Shown piece by piece: positions 32,261 through 36,645 of a DNA stretch of 36,645 nt (the first letter of the stretch is position 1; the number at the start of each line of letters is the position of its first letter). Position numbers and translations under genes: made by a program. Under the pieces are notes generated by a model, which was not told the DNA's origin, did no database searches, and saw only the letters and a program-made list of their open reading frames with translations. Origin of the DNA: Nitrospirota bacterium (GTDB lineage Bacteria; Nitrospirota; Thermodesulfovibrionia; Thermodesulfovibrionales; Magnetobacteriaceae); NCBI GenBank assembly GCA_015233015.1, contig JADFYO010000035.1:1-36645 (forward strand). The letters run 5' to 3'.

Positions 32261-33157
32261 ATGGCGTCAAAAACAGCCTCGGCTATATTATTGATTTTTA
32301 TTATGGCGGGAGCGGCAGCTGCCGCCTCTGACAACGTCACGGCCTCGGTGTATAAAAAAACCGTTGCCGTCGGGGAGAGACTTCTATATTCTATAACTGT
32401 AAAAAACGGTAAAGATGTGGAGTTTCCAACTGTAAGCGTCGATAACCTCACCCTCGTAAAGTCTGCCCTTGTAACACACGGGATTTTTTTTAATAAAGAA
32501 TACACGATGCAGTACGTGATGAGGGGTTTTATTCCGGGAGAATATGTCTTCGGCGGCTATAAAGTAAGATATAAGGACGCGGGCGTATCGAAAGAGGTCA
32601 GCGTGCCGGAGGTTCGCGTCGTAATTGGAACGACGCTGTTTGACAATGATACGCTTGAGATTGCCAGCATAAAAGGCCCTGAGGACATGGGCTGGAGAAA
32701 TCAGCCATGGTGGTGGTATATCGCGGCGGCGCTTATGATTGCGGCCGTTGCCGCCCTGATATATTATTTAATTAAAAGAAGGAAGGCAAAAAAGGCGCTG
32801 CCACCGCCGCCTCGCCGCGCTCACGAAATTGCCTACGATGCGCTTCAGAGGCTGAAGGAAAAGAACCTCGACAAGGCTGGTCTGATAAAAGAGTATTTTA
32901 CAGCGCTCTCATCTATTGTCAGATACTATATCGAGGACAGGTTCAGGCTCAAGGCCCCTGATATGACTACGGAGGAGTTCCTGTTTATGGTCAGGAACTC
33001 TATGGAACTATCGGAGGCGCACAAGGAGCTGCTTAAGGATTTCCTGAACAGGTCTGATATGGTTAAGTTTGCCAAATACGGGCCGTCCTATGAGGAGATT
33101 CAGGGGAGTTTTCTATCGGCGGGAAAGTTTGTGGATGAGACGAGGGAGTATCCTTAA
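32261..33157 (+). CDS. Exported membrane-anchored protein of the Bat operon (DUF4381-like)
   Basis: 298 residues. A signal peptide (KTASAILLIFIMAGAAAAAS) leads to a beta-rich periplasmic part with VGERLLYSITVKNGKDVEFP and VMRGFIPGEYVFGGYKVRY, recalling BatD-like domains. A single membrane helix (WWWYIAAALMIAAVAALIYY, about 148-167) is followed by a basic, Pro-rich stretch and a cytoplasmic helical region with IVRYYIEDRFRLKAPDMTTE. This layout matches proteins found between DUF58 and BatA genes, sometimes labelled DUF4381. It likely helps tether the VWA proteins to the inner membrane; that is inference. Confidence 0.75.
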   Translation: MASKTASAILLIFIMAGAAAAASDNVTASVYKKTVAVGERLLYSITVKNGKDVEFPTVSVDNLTLVKSALVTHGIFFNKEYTMQYVMRGFIPGEYVFGGYKVRYKDAGVSKEVSVPEVRVVIGTTLFDNDTLEIASIKGPEDMGWRNQPWWWYIAAALMIAAVAALIYYLIKRRKAKKALPPPPRRAHEIAYDALQRLKEKNLDKAGLIKEYFTALSSIVRYYIEDRFRLKAPDMTTEEFLFMVRNSMELSEAHKELLKDFLNRSDMVKFAKYGPSYEEIQGSFLSAGKFVDETREYP

Positions 33158-33158
33158 A

Positions 33159-34226
33159 ATGATGACGCATATGATGGAATTTATTAAGGGACTGCCATTA
33201 CTAAACGGGCTGCAGTTTTACAATGGGATTTTTTTACTCAGGGACCCATTGGTGCTGCTATTAATCCCCATAGCAATAGGCCTGTTTATCCTGAGATTAA
33301 GGAATACATTTGTGCCGGCGGTCAGGTTTTCAACGAGTGAACTGCTGGTTGACCTTCCCGCTACATTTAAGACGACGGCGTCAAGGTACATGGTAATTCT
33401 GAGGATTCTCGCAGTTATGCTGTTGATTGTTGCCCTTGCAAGACCGCAAAAAAGGCTTGAGGAGACCACGGTTGAGACTAAGGGCATAGACATCGCCCTT
33501 GCCGTTGATCTATCGACGAGCATGTTTGCCGAGGATTTTTCATATAAAGGCAAGAGACAAAACCGGCTTGACGCCGTTAAGGCAGTGGTGAGGGATTTCA
33601 TAAGAAGCCGAAACGGCGACAGGATAGCGATGGTGGCCTTTGCTGCGAGGGCATATACGGCAAGCCCCCTTACGACAGACTATAATTATCTGCTTGAGAA
33701 CCTGAACCGTATCTACATTGGGATGCTTGAAGACGGCACCGCTATAGGAAACGGTCTCGCCGCCGCCCTGAACAGGATAAAGGACACAAAGGCGCAGTCT
33801 AAGGTAGTCATCCTACTCACAGACGGCAGAAACAACATGGGCACAATCTCCCCGATGACAGCCGCCGAGGCCGCCCGTGCAGAAAACATCAGGGTCTATA
33901 CGATTGGCGCCGGCTCAAAAGGCCCTGTGCCATACCCGGTGAAAGACCCCTTGGGTAATATCGTCTATCAAAATGTGGAAATCGATGTCGATGACGACAC
34001 TCTTACCGACATTGCCAGACTTACCGGCGGCCAGTATTACAGGGCAACGGACTTCGCTTCGTTAAAGAAAGTTTACGCCGAAATAGATAAACTCGAAAAG
34101 ACACGCTTCGAGGAAAAACGGTTCTTTGAGTACAAGGAATATTTTCACTATTTTTTAATGGCAGCTTTGATGTTGCTCTTGCTTGAGACGGTGCTAAAGA
34201 CGACCGTCCTGAGGAGGATACCATGA
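33159..34226 (+). CDS. batA: BatA-like VWA-domain membrane protein
   Basis: About 355 residues from ATG 33159, directly after the previous stop codon. Upstream in-frame starts would sit inside the preceding gene and are rejected. Two N-terminal membrane helices (LVLLLIPIAIGLFIL and YMVILRILAVMLLIVALA) precede a VWA domain with a complete MIDAS: DLSTS from Asp117 and a later VVILLTDGRNNMG. A C-terminal helix (YFHYFLMAALMLLLLETVL) anchors the other end, giving the Bat topology with the VWA domain between membrane segments. Bat proteins are linked to aerotolerance and envelope stress in some species. Its stop overlaps the start of batB. Confidence 0.9.
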   Translation: MMTHMMEFIKGLPLLNGLQFYNGIFLLRDPLVLLLIPIAIGLFILRLRNTFVPAVRFSTSELLVDLPATFKTTASRYMVILRILAVMLLIVALARPQKRLEETTVETKGIDIALAVDLSTSMFAEDFSYKGKRQNRLDAVKAVVRDFIRSRNGDRIAMVAFAARAYTASPLTTDYNYLLENLNRIYIGMLEDGTAIGNGLAAALNRIKDTKAQSKVVILLTDGRNNMGTISPMTAAEAARAENIRVYTIGAGSKGPVPYPVKDPLGNIVYQNVEIDVDDDTLTDIARLTGGQYYRATDFASLKKVYAEIDKLEKTRFEEKRFFEYKEYFHYFLMAALMLLLLETVLKTTVLRRIP

Positions 34227-35227
34227 GGTTTGGTAATCTTCAGGCGGTGCATCTGCTTTGGGCAGCGGCAGTAACGGCGGTGTTTTATATATTGGCGTTT
34301 AAGGCTGGGAAAAAGGCGTTACGCAGGTTTGCCGATGCCGGCCTGTTAAACGATTTAACGATGGGATTGAGCCTGACCAGGCAGTATCTTAAAGCTGCAC
34401 TGATTGCTGCGGCAATTATTTTGTGTGTAACGGCGTTGATGAGACCTCAGTGGGGGTTTCATCTGGAGGAGGTCAAGCGGCGTGTGTCTGATATACTTAT
34501 AGCCATAGATACGTCAAAGAGTATGCTTGCCACAGACGTCAAACCCAACCGGCTTCAGCGCTCAAAATTTGCCGTCAACGATTTGATTAAAAAACTCAGG
34601 GGCGACAGGGTAGGGCTTATTGGATTTGCCGGGAAGGCATTCCTGTTTTCGCCGCTTACGGTTGACTATAACGGTTTTATGCTTGCTTTAAATGACTTGA
34701 GTGTAAACTCTATCCCCGTGGGAGGCACAGACATAGCAAGTGCCATCGATGAGGCCATATCAATCTACAAAGACAATCCATCGAAAGACAAGTCCTTGAT
34801 ATTAATAACCGACGGCGAAGACCTCGCGGGCAATGCGCTTGCTGCCGCCGAAAGGGCAAAAACCGCAGGGATGAAGATATATACCGTAGGAATAGGCACC
34901 CCTGAAGGAGAACTCATTCAGGTGGCCGACGAAAAAGGCAGCTCACAATTTTTAAAAGACAGCGAGGGCAATATGATAAAGTCGCGGCTCGATGAGGGCA
35001 CGCTGGAAAAAATTGCCCTGACCACGGGCGGCAGCTACGTCAGGGCGGGAAGCGCTGAACTTGGCCTCGGGCTTATCTATGACGAACAACTCTCCCATGC
35101 GGACAAAAAAGAGATGGATGAGAAGATGGAAAGGCGCTATAACGAGCGCTTCCAGTACCCGCTTGCCCTTGCCCTGATTTTCATCATGATAGAGGCGCTT
35201 CTGCCCGAAAGGAAGCGGACAAGATGA
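34223..35227 (+). CDS. batB: BatB-like VWA-domain membrane protein
   Basis: 334 residues, starting in a 4-base ATGA overlap with batA. N-terminal helices (VHLLWAAAVTAVFYILAF and YLKAALIAAAIILCVTALM), a VWA domain with MIDAS DTSKS from Asp96, SLILITDGEDLAG and an acidic GGTDIASAIDEA, and a C-terminal helix (PLALALIFIMIEALLPE). It is paralogous to batA and is expected to act with it. Its end overlaps batC by 4 bases (ATGA), indicating tight coupling of the three proteins. Confidence 0.9.
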   Translation: MRFGNLQAVHLLWAAAVTAVFYILAFKAGKKALRRFADAGLLNDLTMGLSLTRQYLKAALIAAAIILCVTALMRPQWGFHLEEVKRRVSDILIAIDTSKSMLATDVKPNRLQRSKFAVNDLIKKLRGDRVGLIGFAGKAFLFSPLTVDYNGFMLALNDLSVNSIPVGGTDIASAIDEAISIYKDNPSKDKSLILITDGEDLAGNALAAAERAKTAGMKIYTVGIGTPEGELIQVADEKGSSQFLKDSEGNMIKSRLDEGTLEKIALTTGGSYVRAGSAELGLGLIYDEQLSHADKKEMDEKMERRYNERFQYPLALALIFIMIEALLPERKRTR

Positions 35228-36237
35228 AAGCGGCTGCCATGTCATTTACGGCCATATTTATATTTATGATGGCCTCGACATTCAGCACAGCCGAAGCCGG
35301 TATATTTAATGACCCGGTCAGCGAGGGCAATCGGCTGAACCGGGAAGGGAAATACGACGAGGCCATAAAAAAATACGACGAGGCAATAAAGAAGACCCCT
35401 GACGCGGACATACCAAATTACAACGCCGGCACGGCCTGGTACAATAAGGGGGACTACCAGAAGGCCCTCGGGCACTTTATAAAAGCCATGTCAACTAAGA
35501 ATCCTAAGATCGAGACACGCTCAAACTATAACGCCGGCAACGCCCAATATCAGATCGGGAAATCCCTTGAGGAAGAGAATCCCTCAGCCGCAATGTCCTC
35601 ATTCGAGAGCGCCCTCCAATACTTTAAACGTGCCATCGAACTCGATGACACCGACACGGACGCAAGGCGTAACTACGAACTCACTAATAAAAAAATCCAG
35701 CAGCTAAAAGAAAAACAAAAAACCCAAAAGCCCCAAGATAAGAAAGACGACAAGAAAGAAGATGAAAAGGACAATAAGGACAAGGATAAAGATAAGGATA
35801 AGGACAAGGATAAAGATAAGGATAAGGATAAGGACAAGGATAAAGATAAGGATAAGGACAAGGATAAAGATAAAGATAAGGATAAGGACAAGGATAAAGA
35901 TAAGGATAAGGACAAGGATAAAGATAAGGATAAGGACAAGGATAAAGATAAGGATAAGGACAAGGATAAAGATAAGGATAAGGATAAAGATAAGAACAAG
36001 GACAAGGATAAAGGAAAAGACGAAAAGGGACAGGACAAGGAAGGCAACGAGCCTAAGCAGAGCAAGCCCACGCCGCTTCCCGAAAAAAAGCAGGATATGA
36101 AAGGCGCCGCTCCTCAAATGTCCAAAGATGAGGCCGACAGGCTCCTCGAAGGGCTGAAGAACGACAACGTCCCCCGTGGCATGCTTGACGACAAGGGAAA
36201 GAGGGGCGGTTACCCCAATGTGCAGAAGGACTGGTAG
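35224..36237 (+). CDS. batC: BatC-like exported TPR protein with Lys-Asp tract
   Basis: 337 residues. A signal peptide (MKAAAMSFTAIFIFMMASTF, cleavage near TAEA) leads to about three TPR units (GKYDEAIKKYDEAIKK, YNAGTAWYNKGDYQKALGHF, YNAGNAQYQIGKSLEEE) to about residue 160. From about 184 to 262 comes an almost pure alternating Lys-Asp tract, then a polar C-terminus (MSKDEADRLLEGLKNDNV). BatC TPR proteins commonly have low-complexity, charged tails, but this run is extreme. The tract should be soluble and extended, perhaps spanning periplasmic space. It is the last gene seen; 400 bases beyond it hold no CDS, so batD/batE homologues are not adjacent. Confidence 0.85.
   Translation: MKAAAMSFTAIFIFMMASTFSTAEAGIFNDPVSEGNRLNREGKYDEAIKKYDEAIKKTPDADIPNYNAGTAWYNKGDYQKALGHFIKAMSTKNPKIETRSNYNAGNAQYQIGKSLEEENPSAAMSSFESALQYFKRAIELDDTDTDARRNYELTNKKIQQLKEKQKTQKPQDKKDDKKEDEKDNKDKDKDKDKDKDKDKDKDKDKDKDKDKDKDKDKDKDKDKDKDKDKDKDKDKDKDKDKDKDKDKDKDKDKDKDKNKDKDKGKDEKGQDKEGNEPKQSKPTPLPEKKQDMKGAAPQMSKDEADRLLEGLKNDNVPRGMLDDKGKRGGYPNVQKDW
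35776..36012 (+). repeat. Lys-Asp coding microsatellite in batC
   Basis: A run of GAYAAR hexamers, with higher-order copies of a unit of the form GACAAG-GATAAA-GATAAG-GATAAG. Because the unit length is a multiple of three, slippage alters tract length without breaking the frame. It produces spurious antisense reading frames rich in Ser-Leu and Leu-Ile. Confidence 0.92.
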
Positions 36238-36331
36238 CGGTGGCTATAATTTCATTTTTCGTCAGGATGACGGCCACATACGCAGAAGTTATGGGCAGTG
36301 ATAATTGTGCTGTAATACCAGGTTGCGTTGA

Positions 36332-36523
36332 TAGAAGTAAGAAACCTTGAATCTATAGAAGTAAGAAACCTTGAATCTATAGAAGTAAGAAAACTTGAAT
36401 CATCCTGAGCCTGTCGAAGGATGCTCCTTTAAGTCTCATTTCCCCATAAATCGGAACCCCTTCGACAGGCTCCGTCCTTCGACAGGCTCAGGATGATTCT
36501 ATTAACAGGATGATTCTATTAAC
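36332..36523. repeat. REP-like inverted-repeat element, copy 2, with tandem arrays
   Basis: Perfect 24-base inverted arms at 36398-36421 and 36475-36498 (core CATCCTGAGCCTGTCGAAGG), a loop with the same TCATTTCCCCATAAATCGG as copy 1, and an extra partial right arm at 36459-36473. The left side carries two full and one partial copy of a 24-base unit starting TAGAAGTAAGAAACCTTG (36332-36379, then from 36380). The right side carries AGGATGATTCTATTAAC twice (36490-36506, 36507-36523). Confidence 0.85.
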
Positions 36524-36645
36524 CTAAAAACGGCAGTTAAGTATCAAAAGCAGTTGGCATAAGTGCAAAATAAAATGGTTGAGCAGGTTGTTTTTGCAAA
36601 ATTAATCTAAAAGCGTAAGAGATAATAATCTTCATTTTTTCTGCA
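36524..36645. other. Intergenic, nothing recognised
   Basis: AT-rich sequence after the REP-like element, without a gene or a clear promoter or terminator. The stretch 36238-36331 before the element is equally empty apart from a small CGTC-AGGAT-GACG hairpin. Confidence 0.4.

Noticed and set aside
35673-36117. Antisense reading frames rich in Ser-Leu or Leu-Ile
   Set aside because: They are the reverse reading of the Lys-Asp microsatellite of batC and have no ribosome site.

Overview
The window reads as a chromosomal segment of a Gram-negative bacterium of middling base composition. Support for a Gram-negative envelope comes from an outer-membrane-type beta-barrel protein and a Bat (BatA/B/C) operon with exported TPR and VWA proteins. 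The mixture of a GT-C membrane glycosyltransferase, a molybdopterin-binding protein with a four-cysteine tail, giant ATPase/SARP-type regulators and an HD-GYP response regulator is what I would expect of a Nitrospirota or deltaproteobacterial genome. That assignment is inference and weak; no rRNA or marker protein is present.

Layout. (1) 1-2860, minus strand: the edge of a prophage or prophage remnant, with a portal-type protein running off the left end and an intact terminase large subunit, closed by a small palindromic element. (2) 3125-5935: a GT-C family glycosyltransferase with a near-consensus promoter that would give a leaderless mRNA, overlapping a MoeA-like molybdopterin-binding gene. 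(3) 6021-6434: a TacA-type antitoxin followed by only the last ~40 codons of its GNAT toxin. (4) 6539-8848: a five-domain c-di-GMP phosphodiesterase-type response regulator. (5) 8894-9078: a REP-like inverted-repeat element; a second copy lies at 36332-36523. (6) 9335-17807: two 'effector + regulator' cassettes. An alpha/beta hydrolase and an outer-membrane beta-barrel protein are each followed by a ~1080-residue STAND ATPase/SARP regulator; the two regulators are close paralogues sharing the same 5' leader. (7) 17848-19579: a PemK/MazF toxin-antitoxin pair, a 56-residue gene with a 13-codon upstream reading frame, tRNA-Lys and tRNA-Glu under a strong promoter, and a broken IS630-type transposase. 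(8) 19652-23490, minus strand: an LCIB-like carbonic-anhydrase-fold protein, a coiled-coil protein, an iron-sulfur flavoprotein, a creatininase-family hydrolase and a possible 41-residue ORF. (9) 23675-27958: a Crp/Fnr regulator, then overlapping palindromes, then a secreted papain-like protease carrying eleven Ig-like repeats. (10) 28264-30238: a compact 5-methylcytosine methyltransferase / HNH nuclease / Vsr cassette. (11) 30369-36237: a MoxR-DUF58-exported protein-BatA-BatB-BatC operon, whose last gene holds an ~80-residue Lys-Asp tract.

How parts may work together. Two 11-bp-spaced TGTAAC boxes precede both the beta-barrel gene and the 56-residue gene with the same geometry, including a third inverted half-site, so those transcription units may share a regulator, plausibly one of the two SARP-type proteins. 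The Crp/Fnr protein is the natural candidate to act on the palindrome cluster between it and the protease gene. The R-M genes overlap end to start and form one transcript. The Bat genes are similarly packed. These links are inferred from position and sequence only.

Coordinates were read by eye and could be off by a base in places.
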